Translations under genes and position numbers: made by a program
Shown: piece after piece, positions 23,645 to 32,907 of the stretch
Layout: each line of letters starts with the position of its first letter
Numbering within the stretch: position 1 is the first letter of the stretch
NCBI GenBank assembly: GCA_036763105.1
Contig: JBAIYS010000017.1
Location: 1-54,950, forward strand
Reading direction: 5' to 3'
DNA length: 54,950 nucleotides
Source of the DNA: Peptococcaceae bacterium 1198_IL3148
GTDB taxonomy: Bacteria; Bacillota; Desulfotomaculia; Desulfotomaculales; Desulfohalotomaculaceae
The notes under the pieces: generated by a model
Databases searched by the model: none
What the model saw: only the letters and a program-made list of their open reading frames with translations
What the model was told of the DNA's origin: nothing

Positions 23645-25000
23645 ATGAGGAGATGGGGAGCTTTTGCTCTGCTTAGCGTGGCGTTATTGGCAGCGGTTGG
23701 GTTTTGGGGTTATCGTCAATATCAAGCCCGACAGGACTTAGAAACCTTTTTGAACAACAAATATCAGATGGCCTTTTTTAATCTAAGTACCAATGTGCAA
23801 AATTTGCAAACGGCTTTGGGCAAGAGTTTAACAGCATCGGGCAAGGGTGAAGACGTGGCCATTTTTTCAGAAATTTGGTTGCGGGCAGATTCTGCCCAGG
23901 GTGACATTGCCCAACTGCCAGTTTCCTCGGCGGTTACCGAGCGCACTTCCAAGTTTTTAGCCCAAGCCGGTGACTACGCCTATACCATTTCTAAGGAGAT
24001 AGTGGATAAAGAGGAGCTGAGCGAGCAAAATTGGAGTACTCTAAACCGGTTATACCGACAGGCAGCTCAGCTCAACAGTGACTTGCAAAATATTGGTGAG
24101 GACTTAACCGATGGCAAACTGACGTTGGGCGAATTAAAGACTGGGGCCCAAAATCAGTTGGCCAACGCAGAGGGGGCCGATAAAAGTTTTGACTCCGTTA
24201 ACCGCAATATGCAGTCCTACCCCACATTAATTTACGACGGCCCCTTTTCCGACCATCTGGCCAAGCGCAAGGCCGAAGGATTAACCGGTGAAAAAATATC
24301 CGCGGACGAAGCCCGCAAAATTGCGTTGGACTTTGTGGACAAAGGCGACAACAATTACAGTGCCAGGGTGATAGGCAAAAATAAAGGACGGATCAATGCC
24401 TATACTGTGGAAGTAATCCCCAACAACGATAATAATGAAAACCTGCCCAGATATACCTGTGACGTCAGCGCCGAAGGCGGCAAAGTGATTTGGTACTTGG
24501 GCAACAAACAAGTAAAGGATGATAGTCTATCCATCGACCAGGCCACCGACAGGGCTAAGCAGTTTTTGGACGACAAAGGTATCAAAAACATGCGACCCAC
24601 TTACCACAGCAAAAATGGCAACCTGGTCACTATACAGTTTGCTGCGGTACAAGGTGATGTCATGATCTATCCCGACCAAGTGAAATGCACCGTGGCGTTG
24701 GACGACGGGCGCATTCTGGGCTATGAAGCTAGCCAATACTGGATGGCTAAAAAAGACCGGAATATTCCGCAACCTAAAATTAGCAGTCAACAGGCCAAGC
24801 AAAACCTAAATAACCATCTGGAAGTAAAAAATAGTCGCCTGGCCATCATTCCCTTGGTGGATTATAGCGAACAGCTATGCTGGGAATTCACCGGCACAAT
24901 AAACCAAGATACATATTTGGTTTACATCAATGCTGAAACCGGTAAGAAAGAAAAAGTAATGATGCTGGTGGACACCCCCAACGGTCAATTGACAATGTAA
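23645..25000 (+). CDS. ypeB: YpeB germination protein
   Basis: Protein of 451 aa with one N-terminal membrane anchor, a helical YpeB domain (about residues 30-200), and C-terminal PepSY-like repeats (near residues 220-290, 295-365 and 375-445; typical ISADEARKIALDFVD and LSIDQATDRAKQFLD stretches). YpeB is needed for stable SleB in the dormant spore and inhibits it until germination. The sleB-ypeB pair is a reliable marker that this organism forms endospores. Confidence 0.93.
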   Translation: MRRWGAFALLSVALLAAVGFWGYRQYQARQDLETFLNNKYQMAFFNLSTNVQNLQTALGKSLTASGKGEDVAIFSEIWLRADSAQGDIAQLPVSSAVTERTSKFLAQAGDYAYTISKEIVDKEELSEQNWSTLNRLYRQAAQLNSDLQNIGEDLTDGKLTLGELKTGAQNQLANAEGADKSFDSVNRNMQSYPTLIYDGPFSDHLAKRKAEGLTGEKISADEARKIALDFVDKGDNNYSARVIGKNKGRINAYTVEVIPNNDNNENLPRYTCDVSAEGGKVIWYLGNKQVKDDSLSIDQATDRAKQFLDDKGIKNMRPTYHSKNGNLVTIQFAAVQGDVMIYPDQVKCTVALDDGRILGYEASQYWMAKKDRNIPQPKISSQQAKQNLNNHLEVKNSRLAIIPLVDYSEQLCWEFTGTINQDTYLVYINAETGKKEKVMMLVDTPNGQLTM

Positions 25001-25006
25001 AAACCA

Positions 25007-25035
25007 TTGACAGCAAAAAAATACTTTGCTATACT
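25007..25035 (+). promoter_or_regulatory. Promoter of the T-box leader
   Basis: Consensus TTGACA (25007) and TATACT (25030) with exactly 17 bases between. Transcription would begin near 25042. Confidence 0.8.
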
Positions 25036-25041
25036 AGCCAT

Positions 25042-25296
25042 TACAATATTACATCAGCGACGAATGGGAAAAAGGATAATTGCTCACCGCAGCGAACCGG
25101 GGTACGGTGCGAGCCCGGTGGAACGAGAATTATTCAAGCCACCCAGGAGCTGCAAGCCGAACCAAGTAAGCTTTGCCGGTGATAACCCCCGTTATAGGTT
25201 AAGAGAATCGCAATAAGCGCGCATTGCGATTGAAATAGGGTGGTACCACGACCATAAGCTTCGTCCCTGTCCAGGGGCGAGGCTTTTTTGTTTTTT
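25042..25296 (+). ncRNA. T-box riboswitch, probably tRNA-Ala responsive
   Basis: The leader contains the conserved T-box core AGGGTGGTACCACG at 25237-25250, followed by a terminator hairpin (AAGCTTCGTCCCTG/GGGGCGAGGCTT, 25256-25284) and T6. Stem I can be traced from about 25066 to 25150. Its specifier loop has GCC at 25138-25140 followed by A and a short CCC strand pairing with GGG on the 5' side, the same layout as the glyQS T-box. GCC is an alanine codon. Uncharged tRNA-Ala would therefore switch on the downstream regulator and aminotransferase genes. TTC (Phe) at 25133 is an alternative reading, less well placed. Confidence 0.9.
25256..25290 (+). terminator. Conditional terminator of the T-box
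   Basis: GC-rich hairpin directly after the T-box core, followed by TTTTTTG and a second T6. It competes with the antiterminator formed around the T-box core. Confidence 0.85.
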
Positions 25297-25318
25297 AAAA
25301 GGCAACCAAAGCAACTTA

Positions 25319-25460
25319 GGTGTCATTTGCCCTTGCTTTTAGACAAAAGGTTAATAGAAAAACCCGGCACCTGCTGCAGTAAGCGAACGACATATAGTTG
25401 AGCAGCGAACCGAAGTTAGCGAAGGAGGTTGTCGGAGGCAGGGTGGCGCCTAGGCAAATG
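25319..25460. repeat. Palindromic repeat element, copy 2
   Basis: GGTGTCATTTGCCC, AGACAAAAGGTTAAT and ACCCGGCACCTGCTGCAG segments match the left half of copy 1 at 22560-22630. The right half differs but ends in GGCGCCTAGGCAAATG, which pairs with the left CATTTGCC. The element sits between the T-box terminator and the Lrp-like gene it should control. The rest of the 25297-25553 gap shows no gene. Confidence 0.7.
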
Positions 25461-25553
25461 TTTGATAAGGCAACATTATACAAAACGGCTGGAATCAGGC
25501 ACCGCAAAATTCAAAATTCACAATTGCCTTTTCCAAAGGAGGTCTTTACAAAA

Positions 25554-26042
25554 ATGCAAAATGATAAAGCCATATTAGAACTGCTGGAGCAAAACGCTAA
25601 AATCAGCACGGCAGAAATAGCCACGCTGCTGAACATGGAAACTTCCCAAGTGGAACAACGGATTAAAGAACTGGAGCAACAGGGCATCATCACCAAGTAC
25701 CAAGCCATGATCAACTGGGACAAAGTTGATAACGATAAAGTAACCGCCGTCATAGAAGTTAAAATCACCCCCCAAAGGGAAGTGGGCTTTGATGCCGTGG
25801 CCGAACGAATCTTTCGCTTTCCTGAGGTCACCGATGTGCACCTGATGTCCGGACAATATGACTTGCTGGTGTTTATGGAGGGCAGAACGATGAAAGAAGT
25901 GTCCCAATTTGTCCACAGCAGATTGGCCACCATGGAACATGTACTCAGCACAGCCACCCACTTTGTTCTGAAGACCTACAAACAAAACGGCTGTATTTTG
26001 GAAGACAAAGAGGTTAACCGCAGGTTGGTGGTAACCCCATGA
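25554..26042 (+). CDS. Lrp/AsnC-family transcriptional regulator
   Basis: Protein of 162 aa. The N-terminal winged helix (DKAILELLEQNAKISTAEIATLLNM and VEQRIKELEQQGIITKYQAMIN) is followed by a RAM ligand-binding domain (about residues 65-145). The start at ATG 25554 has the ribosome site AAAGGAGGT; an ATG further upstream would run into repeat sequence. It overlaps the aminotransferase gene by four bases, so it probably regulates that gene in response to an amino acid. The C-terminus extends about 15 residues past the usual domain. Confidence 0.92.
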   Translation: MQNDKAILELLEQNAKISTAEIATLLNMETSQVEQRIKELEQQGIITKYQAMINWDKVDNDKVTAVIEVKITPQREVGFDAVAERIFRFPEVTDVHLMSGQYDLLVFMEGRTMKEVSQFVHSRLATMEHVLSTATHFVLKTYKQNGCILEDKEVNRRLVVTP

Positions 26043-27208
26043 GTTGGCAAAACTATTTAAACAGCAATGTCAGAGAAATGCCCCCATCGGGCATTAGACG
26101 TTTTTTTAACTTGGCGGCGGAAATGGACGATGTCATTTCGCTGGGGGTTGGCGAACCGGACTTTGTCACCCCTTGGCACATTCGAGAAGCTTGCGTTTAC
26201 TCATTGGAGCGGGGTTACACCAACTATACCGCTAACCAAGGCTTGCCAAGTTTGCGGGAGGCCATTAGCCAGCAGCTAAGTAGCGACTATAACCTGCATT
26301 ACCATGCCAAAGATGAAGTGCTGGTGACAGTGGGGGCCAGCGAGGCCTTAGATTTGGCTATGCGGGCACTGTTGCAGCCCGGAGACGAAGTGCTAATTCC
26401 CGACCCTTGTTTTGTGGCCTACGGGGCCTGTGTCTCATTGGCCGGGGGTAAAGCGGTGCCGCTGGCCACCAGGGTGGAGGACAATTTTCAAATGACCGCC
26501 CAGATGGTGGAACAGGCCATCACACCTAAAACTAAGGCGTTGCTGATCTGTAACCCCAATAATCCCACCGGCGCCACCATTGGCAAACAACATCTGTTGC
26601 AAATCGCCCAGGTGGTTGAACGGCACGACCTAATTGTAATATCCGACGAAATATACGATAAATTGACATACAAAGGGGAGCATACCTGCTTTGCCTCGCT
26701 GCCGGGCATGAGGGATCGGACCATCCTAATCAACGGATTCTCCAAGGCCTATGCCATGACCGGCTGGCGCATTGGTTACGCCGCTTCTAACGCTGATTTT
26801 ATTGGGGCGATGAATAAAATTCATCAGTACACCATGATGTGTGCCCCCATTACCGCCCAAATGGCGGCGGTGGAAGCGTTGCAAAATGGCAAACAGGCCA
26901 TGGCTAAAATGGTAGAACAGTATGATCGTCGCAGAAAAATGGTTGTCAATGCCTTCAATAAAATGGGCTTGCCCTGTTTTGAGCCCAGTGGGGCCTTTTA
27001 CGCCTTCCCGGATATTCGCTCCACCGGCATGACATCAGAAGAATTTGCCCAGCAATTATTAAAGGAAACCAAAGTGGCAGTGATCCCAGGCAATGCCTTT
27101 GGCCAAGCCGGCGAAGGGTTTATTCGCTGTTCATACGCCACCTCGCTGACCGATTTGACCGAGGCATTAAAAAGAATTGAAGGTTTTGTTAGGCCAAAAA
27201 TGGGGTAA
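26039..27208 (+). CDS. Class I PLP-dependent aminotransferase
   Basis: Protein of 389 aa in the aspartate/aromatic aminotransferase I-alpha group. Motifs are GVGEPDFVTP near residue 36, YTANQGLPSLREAI near residue 62, CNPNNPTGATIG near residue 170, SDEIYDKL near residue 201 and the PLP-binding lysine in NGFSKAYAMTGWRIGY near residue 233. It overlaps the Lrp-like gene by four bases and lies behind an alanine-type T-box, so alanine is a likely product or substrate. The nearby aryl-pyruvate oxidoreductase genes make an aromatic amino acid role possible too. Confidence 0.9.
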   Translation: MSWQNYLNSNVREMPPSGIRRFFNLAAEMDDVISLGVGEPDFVTPWHIREACVYSLERGYTNYTANQGLPSLREAISQQLSSDYNLHYHAKDEVLVTVGASEALDLAMRALLQPGDEVLIPDPCFVAYGACVSLAGGKAVPLATRVEDNFQMTAQMVEQAITPKTKALLICNPNNPTGATIGKQHLLQIAQVVERHDLIVISDEIYDKLTYKGEHTCFASLPGMRDRTILINGFSKAYAMTGWRIGYAASNADFIGAMNKIHQYTMMCAPITAQMAAVEALQNGKQAMAKMVEQYDRRRKMVVNAFNKMGLPCFEPSGAFYAFPDIRSTGMTSEEFAQQLLKETKVAVIPGNAFGQAGEGFIRCSYATSLTDLTEALKRIEGFVRPKMG

Positions 27209-27386
27209 AAAAGTAGGCACATAAAAAGAGGAGTTTGCATATCAATATAGAAGTAGACATATGTCTATCTATTGTAGAATGGTTGCTTTGCAGCATGGAA
27301 GGATGGCAGTACGGAAGGAGTGATTTAAAGAGTAGCTGAACTTTTTGCACCTTAAAAATTGAAAATAGTATGGGAGGATGGTTAGT

Positions 27387-28883
27387 ATGATTAAAGGTGT
27401 ATTACTGCTTATTTTTGTTTCTTTTTTGATTTACTGTGGTGTAACCAATATGCGTTCGGCCAAAACCGTCAATGACTTCTTTTTAGGCGGACGTAATGTT
27501 GGCCCGTGGTTATCTGCCTTTGCTTTTGGCACTACCTACTTTTCGGCAGTGATTTTTATCGGGTACGCAGGTAACATAGGATGGAATTTTGGACTTTCTG
27601 GATTGTGGATTGTAGTGGGAAATACCCTGGTGGGAAGTATGTTAAGCTGGTGGTTGCTGGCTAAACGCACCAGGAGAATGACTATCCGTTTGAATACCAT
27701 GACCATGCCCCAATTTCTGAGTGCCCGGTACCAAAGTCCCGGCATGAAGATATACGCGGCACTGGTCATTTTTATTTTTATGGTTCCCTACTCGGCATCG
27801 GTTTACATGGGATTGTCATACCTGTTTGAAAAAATATTTGGCATTCCCTACCTCTATGCTGTGGTGGCCATGGCTTTGCTAACGGGCATCTATTTAATAT
27901 TAGGTGGCTACCGAGCGGTGGCATTAACGGACTTTATTCAAGGCAGCATCATGCTCTTTGGGGTGGCAATGCTGTTGTGGTATGTAATTAAAGCCCCAGA
28001 AGTGGGAGGGATACTGCCGGCAGTGCAAAAACTGACTGCCATCGATCCCGGCCTCACAGCCATTGTCAGTCCGGGGTGGATATCAGTGGCGTCCTTGGTG
28101 ATATTGACCAGTCTGGGCGCTTGGGGATTGCCCCAAATGGTGCAGAAGTTCTATGCCATAAAAGACGAACAATCCATTAAACCGGCCATGATTGTGGCCA
28201 GTGTCTTTGCTTTAATAATCTCCTTTGGCGCCTACTTTAGCGGCGGCTTAACCAGATTATTTTTTGCTGAGTTACCCATTGATGCCGCCACGGGCAATCC
28301 GTCAACAGATTTGTTGATGCCACAATTAATTAATAACGTATTGCCGGAAGCGGCGGCAGCGGTGATATTGATTTTGGTGCTTTCGGCGTCAATGTCCACC
28401 TTGGCGTCGCTGGTGCTGGTATCCGGCTCCGCAGTGGCGTTGGATTTATTGCCGACAATCAAGCCCAACCTGGCTGAAAAGCAGCGGGTGTTGGTGTTGC
28501 GGCTGCTATGTGCAGTGTTCGTAATTATTTCACTGCTATTGGCCCTGGCTAAGCCCACCATTATACTAAGTTTAATGGCGTTATCCTGGGGAACGGTGGC
28601 CGGAGCCTTTTTGGCCCCTTACCTGTATGGATTGTTTTGGCGGGGCACCACCCCGGTGGGGGCCTGGGCCGGTTCCCTCTGTGGATTGACCATTTCCATT
28701 GTCTTTTCCACAATTTATCCCCAAGCCATACCCACCGTGGGTTCCGCTGCCATGCTAGTGCCACTCATTGTGGTGCCGTTAGTTAGTACCGTTACCAAGC
28801 CGCTGCCGGTACAACATTTGGACCATGTCTTTGGTGAGACGACAAATCCTGAAGTAGTATGGAAGGAAGTAGATGCAATGTGA
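27387..28883 (+). CDS. Sodium:solute symporter family transporter
   Basis: Protein of 498 aa with about 13 membrane helices, from the SSS family (proline, acetate, pantothenate transporter type). The early [33 protein letters not shown] stretch contains the family motif. I chose ATG 27387, ten bases after GGGAGG; ATG 27378 is too close to it. Its stop overlaps the paaK start (GTGA), so uptake of an aryl or short organic acid for the following enzymes is a reasonable guess. The substrate is not readable. Confidence 0.9.
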   Translation: MIKGVLLLIFVSFLIYCGVTNMRSAKTVNDFFLGGRNVGPWLSAFAFGTTYFSAVIFIGYAGNIGWNFGLSGLWIVVGNTLVGSMLSWWLLAKRTRRMTIRLNTMTMPQFLSARYQSPGMKIYAALVIFIFMVPYSASVYMGLSYLFEKIFGIPYLYAVVAMALLTGIYLILGGYRAVALTDFIQGSIMLFGVAMLLWYVIKAPEVGGILPAVQKLTAIDPGLTAIVSPGWISVASLVILTSLGAWGLPQMVQKFYAIKDEQSIKPAMIVASVFALIISFGAYFSGGLTRLFFAELPIDAATGNPSTDLLMPQLINNVLPEAAAAVILILVLSASMSTLASLVLVSGSAVALDLLPTIKPNLAEKQRVLVLRLLCAVFVIISLLLALAKPTIILSLMALSWGTVAGAFLAPYLYGLFWRGTTPVGAWAGSLCGLTISIVFSTIYPQAIPTVGSAAMLVPLIVVPLVSTVTKPLPVQHLDHVFGETTNPEVVWKEVDAM

Positions 28884-30178
28884 TTTGGGATCAGCAACAT
28901 GAAACCATGGATCGGAGCCAACTGCAGCAACTGCAGTTGGCCCGGTTGCAACAGACATTAAAAAACGTTTACCAAAACGTGCCCTTTTACCGACAAAAGT
29001 TTGATGAACTGGGTGTAAAACCCGAGGACTGCAAAACATTAAAGGATATCGAGCGGTTCCCCTTTACGGTGAAAACCGATTTGCGGGATAACTACCCCTT
29101 TAAAATGTTTGCGGTGCCCAAAAAGAAAATTGTGCGCATTCATGCCTCCTCTGGCACCACCGGCAAACCAACGGTGGTGGGCTACACCCGCAATGATATT
29201 AATACCTGGTCCGAACTGGTGGCTCGCATTGTCACCCAGGCCGGGGTCACCGACGAAGACGTGGCCCAGGTTTGTTTTGGTTACGGCCTGTTTACCGGGG
29301 CGCTGGGGCTCCATTATGGGTTAGAACGGGTGGGGGCCATGGTGGTACCCACCTCCACCGGCAACACCGAGAGACAAATTATGCTGATGAAGGACTTTGG
29401 CACCACCACCATCATCAGTACACCAACCTACGCCATGCACATTGCAGAAGTGGCAAAAAATATGGGAGAAGATCCGGCCCAGCTGGGCCTAAAGGTGGGT
29501 TTGCTGGGATCAGAGGCCTGGACCGAAAGCCTGCGCTCTGAAATAGAAAAAACATGGAACTTTAAAGCCACCGACAATTACGGTTTGAGCGAAATCATTG
29601 GCCCTGGGGTGGCCGGTGAATGCCTGCACACCTGCGGCATGCACATATCCGAAGACCACTTTTTGGTGGAATTGATCAACCCAGAAACCGGTGAACCGGT
29701 GGAGTATGGTCAGGAGGGTGAGTTGGTAATCACTTCACTAACCAAAGAGGCGTTACCAATTATTCGTTATCGCACCCGGGACATTACGGTATTGAACCCC
29801 GAACCCTGTCCATGTGGGCGCACCACCGTGCGGATGAGAAAAGTCACTGGCCGCAGCGATGACATGTTAATTATCTCTGGGGTCAATGTATTTCCATCGC
29901 AAATTGAAAGTGTGTTGTTGGACATTAATGGCATTTCATCCCATTACCAAATAATTATCACCAAAAAAGGTTATTTAGATGCCCTGGAGGTACAGGTGGA
30001 ACCCACCGCCGAGGCATTTACTGGCAACTTTAGAGATTTAGAAATGCTGGAGAGAACCGTTAAAAGCCGCTTGTCCAGCGTGCTGTCCCTAGGTGCTAAG
30101 GTGAGATTGGTGGAACCGGGTTCATTGGAAAGATTTGTGGGCAAGGCCAAACGGGTGGTTGATAAAAGAAACCAGTAA
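28880..30178 (+). CDS. paaK: Phenylacetate-CoA ligase
   Basis: Protein of 432 aa. The AMP-binding motif is [14 protein letters not shown] near residue 90, and later [14 protein letters not shown] and YRTRD segments fit PaaK. It activates phenylacetate or a related aryl acid with ATP and CoA; run in reverse it could make ATP from an aryl-acetyl-CoA. The start at GTG 28880 gives the usual N-terminus VIWDQ and a four-base GTGA overlap with the symporter gene. It precedes iorAB, whose product is aryl-acetyl-CoA. Confidence 0.94.
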   Translation: MIWDQQHETMDRSQLQQLQLARLQQTLKNVYQNVPFYRQKFDELGVKPEDCKTLKDIERFPFTVKTDLRDNYPFKMFAVPKKKIVRIHASSGTTGKPTVVGYTRNDINTWSELVARIVTQAGVTDEDVAQVCFGYGLFTGALGLHYGLERVGAMVVPTSTGNTERQIMLMKDFGTTTIISTPTYAMHIAEVAKNMGEDPAQLGLKVGLLGSEAWTESLRSEIEKTWNFKATDNYGLSEIIGPGVAGECLHTCGMHISEDHFLVELINPETGEPVEYGQEGELVITSLTKEALPIIRYRTRDITVLNPEPCPCGRTTVRMRKVTGRSDDMLIISGVNVFPSQIESVLLDINGISSHYQIIITKKGYLDALEVQVEPTAEAFTGNFRDLEMLERTVKSRLSSVLSLGAKVRLVEPGSLERFVGKAKRVVDKRNQ

Positions 30179-30233
30179 TGTATTACCCCCAAAGACAAAA
30201 ATCCATGATAAAATAGATTTGGAGGTGTAATCT

Positions 30234-32006
30234 TTGAAACAGTTGATGTCAGGAAATGTTGCCATAGCCAGAGGAGCTTATGAGGCAGGCGTAACCGTTG
30301 GGGTGGGTTATCCCGGCACACCCAGCACCGAAATTCTTGAAAACTTCATTAAATACCCCGGAATTCATGCCCAGTGGTCACCAAACGAAAAGGTGGCGCT
30401 GGAGGTGGGTGCCGGTGCCTCCATTGGTGGGGCCCGGGCCATAGTGACCATGAAACACGTGGGTGTAAACGTAGCCGCCGACCCACTGTTCACCTTGGCC
30501 TATACCGGGGTTAACGGTGGTTTAATACTTTTATCCGCAGATGATCCAGGGATGCACAGTTCCCAAAACGAGCAGGACAACCGCTACTATGCGTTGGCGG
30601 CTAAAATACCATGTCTTGAGCCGGCAGACAGCCAAGAGGCTAAAGACATGGTGGCCCAAGCACTGGAAATTAGCGAGCGCTTTGACACGCCGGTAATGCT
30701 GCGCACCACCACCAGGGTCAGTCATTCCCAATCCATGGTGGAAATTAAAGACCGGCAGCCGGTGGAACTGAAGCCATACAATAAAAACCCGCAAAAACAT
30801 GTGATGTCGCCGGGCAATGCTAAAGTGCGCCGGGTACAACTGGAACAACGGTTGGCTCAGCTAAAGGAGTACAGCGAAACCTGCGGTTTAAACTTCATTA
30901 GTTGGGGCGATAAACAGGTGGGTGTCATCACCAGTGGTATCAGTTACCAATATGTGCAGGAAGTGTTACCCAATGCTTCGCTACTTAAACTAGGGTTTAC
31001 CAACCCATTGCCCGAAAAAATGATCCGCCACTTTGCCGCCCAGGTTGACAAGCTTTATGTGGTGGAAGAACTGGATCCCTTCATTGAAATGCAAGTGAAA
31101 GCCATGGGCCTTGACGTCATTGGTAAAGAAATCATTGCCAATATCGGTGAACTGTCAGCCTATGATGTGGCCCAAGCCTTTAAAAAACAGGGAGTATCGG
31201 TGGCCCCCCAATATGTTCAATCAGCCAATCCATTGATTGATGAGCAGGCACCCCAGGCGCCGGGCAGACCGCCGGTATTGTGTGCCGGTTGTCCCCACCG
31301 GGCCAGCTTCCATGTTTTAAGAAAACTTAAGCTCACCGTTACCGGCGACATCGGTTGTTATACCTTGGGTTCGGCACCGCCGCTGTCCGCCATTGACACC
31401 TGTCTCTGTATGGGGGCCAGTGTCGGCATGTCCTACGGCATGGAATTGGCCAACCCTGAGTTTAAAGGAAAGACGGTGGCGGTAATCGGCGATTCCACCT
31501 TCCTCCATTCCGGAGTAACCGGTTTGATGGACGTGGTTTATAATGGTGGCAGCACCACCTTGATCATTTTAGATAACCGCATCACCGCCATGACCGGACA
31601 CCAGCAAAACCCGGCCACCGGCAAAACCCTGATGGGACAACCGGCCCCGGAGGTAGATATCGAAGCGTTGGTAAAGGCCTTGGGAGTAAAAAGAGTGCAA
31701 GTGGTGGATCCAATAAATATCGGGGTCTTTGAAAAGATCATCAAAGAAGAAATAGCAGCGGCAGAACCGTCGGTGATTGTTGCCCGCCGCCCCTGCGCAT
31801 TGCTGAATAAAGAATCCCAGCAACCAATGACAGTAATAAAAGACCAGTGTATCGGCTGCAAAATGTGTATGCAAATTGGTTGCCCCGCCCTTTCATTTAA
31901 TGATAAAAAGGCAACCATCGATGGCATTCAGTGCAACGGTTGTGGTTTATGTAGCACCATTTGTAAACAGCAAGCAATTGTTAAAGGGGGGCAAAACAAT
32001 GCTTAA
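30234..32006 (+). CDS. iorA: Indolepyruvate:ferredoxin oxidoreductase, alpha subunit
   Basis: Protein of 590 aa starting at TTG with ribosome site GGAGGTGT. It oxidatively decarboxylates aryl pyruvates to aryl-acetyl-CoA and reduces ferredoxin. The N-terminal pyrimidine-binding domain has GVGYPGTPSTEI; the TPP-binding domain has GDIGCYTLGSAPPLSAIDT and GDSTFLHSG; two ferredoxin clusters are at the C-terminus (CIGCKMCMQIGCP and CNGCGLCSTICK). The first cluster has the family's usual irregular spacing. It overlaps iorB by eight bases. Confidence 0.96.
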   Translation: MKQLMSGNVAIARGAYEAGVTVGVGYPGTPSTEILENFIKYPGIHAQWSPNEKVALEVGAGASIGGARAIVTMKHVGVNVAADPLFTLAYTGVNGGLILLSADDPGMHSSQNEQDNRYYALAAKIPCLEPADSQEAKDMVAQALEISERFDTPVMLRTTTRVSHSQSMVEIKDRQPVELKPYNKNPQKHVMSPGNAKVRRVQLEQRLAQLKEYSETCGLNFISWGDKQVGVITSGISYQYVQEVLPNASLLKLGFTNPLPEKMIRHFAAQVDKLYVVEELDPFIEMQVKAMGLDVIGKEIIANIGELSAYDVAQAFKKQGVSVAPQYVQSANPLIDEQAPQAPGRPPVLCAGCPHRASFHVLRKLKLTVTGDIGCYTLGSAPPLSAIDTCLCMGASVGMSYGMELANPEFKGKTVAVIGDSTFLHSGVTGLMDVVYNGGSTTLIILDNRITAMTGHQQNPATGKTLMGQPAPEVDIEALVKALGVKRVQVVDPINIGVFEKIIKEEIAAAEPSVIVARRPCALLNKESQQPMTVIKDQCIGCKMCMQIGCPALSFNDKKATIDGIQCNGCGLCSTICKQQAIVKGGQNNA

Positions 32007-32574
32007 ACCGATCGATGTAATGTTAGTGGGCGTGGGCGGTCAAGGAACAATACTGGCCACCAAAGTGCTGGCCCGGGTAGCCCAGGACATTGGCTATGAC
32101 ATCAAAGTATCCGAAATCAAAGGGATGGCCCAGCGGGGTGGCAGTGTGGTTACCCAAGTGAGGTTGGCTCCCCAAGTGCATTCTCCCCTAATTCCGCTAG
32201 GTGGTGCCGACGTTATTTTGTCCTTTGAAAAATTAGAAGCACTGCGGTGGTTGGACTACCTCAAACCCGATGGCACAATGATCATCAACGACCAAGCCAT
32301 TAACCCAGTGCCGGTGCTTATTGGTGCCGCCACCTATCCCGACAATGTGCTGGACTATATTAAAGGTAAAGTCCAGAAAACAGAGGTGGTTAATGCACTG
32401 GACATAGCAGTGAAATGCGGCAATGCCCGTACCGCCAACGTGGTACTGTTGGCAGTGCTGGCCAAGCATTTGCCCATAGACCGGCAGAGTTGGGAACAAG
32501 CATTGACAGCGGTGGTGCCGGAGAAATTTATCGAAGTTAACCGGGCTGCATTTAACGAAGGCTATACATTATAA
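31999..32574 (+). CDS. iorB: Indolepyruvate:ferredoxin oxidoreductase, beta subunit
   Basis: Protein of 191 aa, the gamma-type domain of 2-oxoacid:ferredoxin oxidoreductases. VGVGGQGTILATKVLARVA near residue 9 and EIKGMAQRGGSVVTQVRL near residue 37 are characteristic. The ATG at 31999 fits the ribosome site AAGGGGGG and the family length. It overlaps the end of iorA, so the two subunits are made together. Confidence 0.95.
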   Translation: MLKPIDVMLVGVGGQGTILATKVLARVAQDIGYDIKVSEIKGMAQRGGSVVTQVRLAPQVHSPLIPLGGADVILSFEKLEALRWLDYLKPDGTMIINDQAINPVPVLIGAATYPDNVLDYIKGKVQKTEVVNALDIAVKCGNARTANVVLLAVLAKHLPIDRQSWEQALTAVVPEKFIEVNRAAFNEGYTL

Positions 32575-32907
32575 GCATAAAAATTATGTTAGTGCATAAA
32601 ATTTATCATAATTTTCTAACAAAGGGCAACAATTCACATGCCTAAGGTTAGTTTGCCAGTTGACAGACTGACTTATTGATGTTAAACTTTGTACATGTGG
32701 TACACATTGGTGGCCAAGTTGCCAACAATTTTGTGTATTTAGTAACATCGTTGGCTTTGTCTGACAACCTATACAGATAAATTTAGACAAGCGAGTTGAT
32801 TATTTTTATTAACTCGTTATGTTTTCGCGTAATTGGTTGACAGACTGTAGCAGTATAACAATTTTGTGGGATATATTCCCCATTGAAAAAAACTGGAGGT
32901 GAGCTTA
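32575..32907 (+). promoter_or_regulatory. dsrAB upstream regulatory region
   Basis: A gap of 333 bases without a gene. It holds a weak hairpin at 32587-32618 (AAATTATG/CATAATTT), a candidate promoter at 32660-32688, a perfect inverted repeat ATGTG-GTA-CACAT at 32695-32707, and two copies of GTTGACAGACTG at 32659-32670 and 32836-32847. The dsrA ribosome site GGAGGTGA is at 32893. Confidence 0.6.
32660..32688 (+). promoter_or_regulatory. Candidate dsrAB promoter
   Basis: TTGACA (32660) and TAAACT (32683) are 17 bases apart. The perfect palindrome ATGTGGTACACAT begins seven bases after the -10 box, right where transcription would start, which is a good position for a repressor site. Confidence 0.5.

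Noticed and set aside
25398-25553. Upstream extension of the Lrp-like protein
   Set aside because: The frame stays open back to 25398, but this stretch lies in the repeat element and the strong ribosome site is just before ATG 25554.
32837-32877. Second dsrA promoter using the TTGACA at 32837
   Set aside because: No -10 box occurs at 16-18 bases. The nearest TATATT is 29 bases away.
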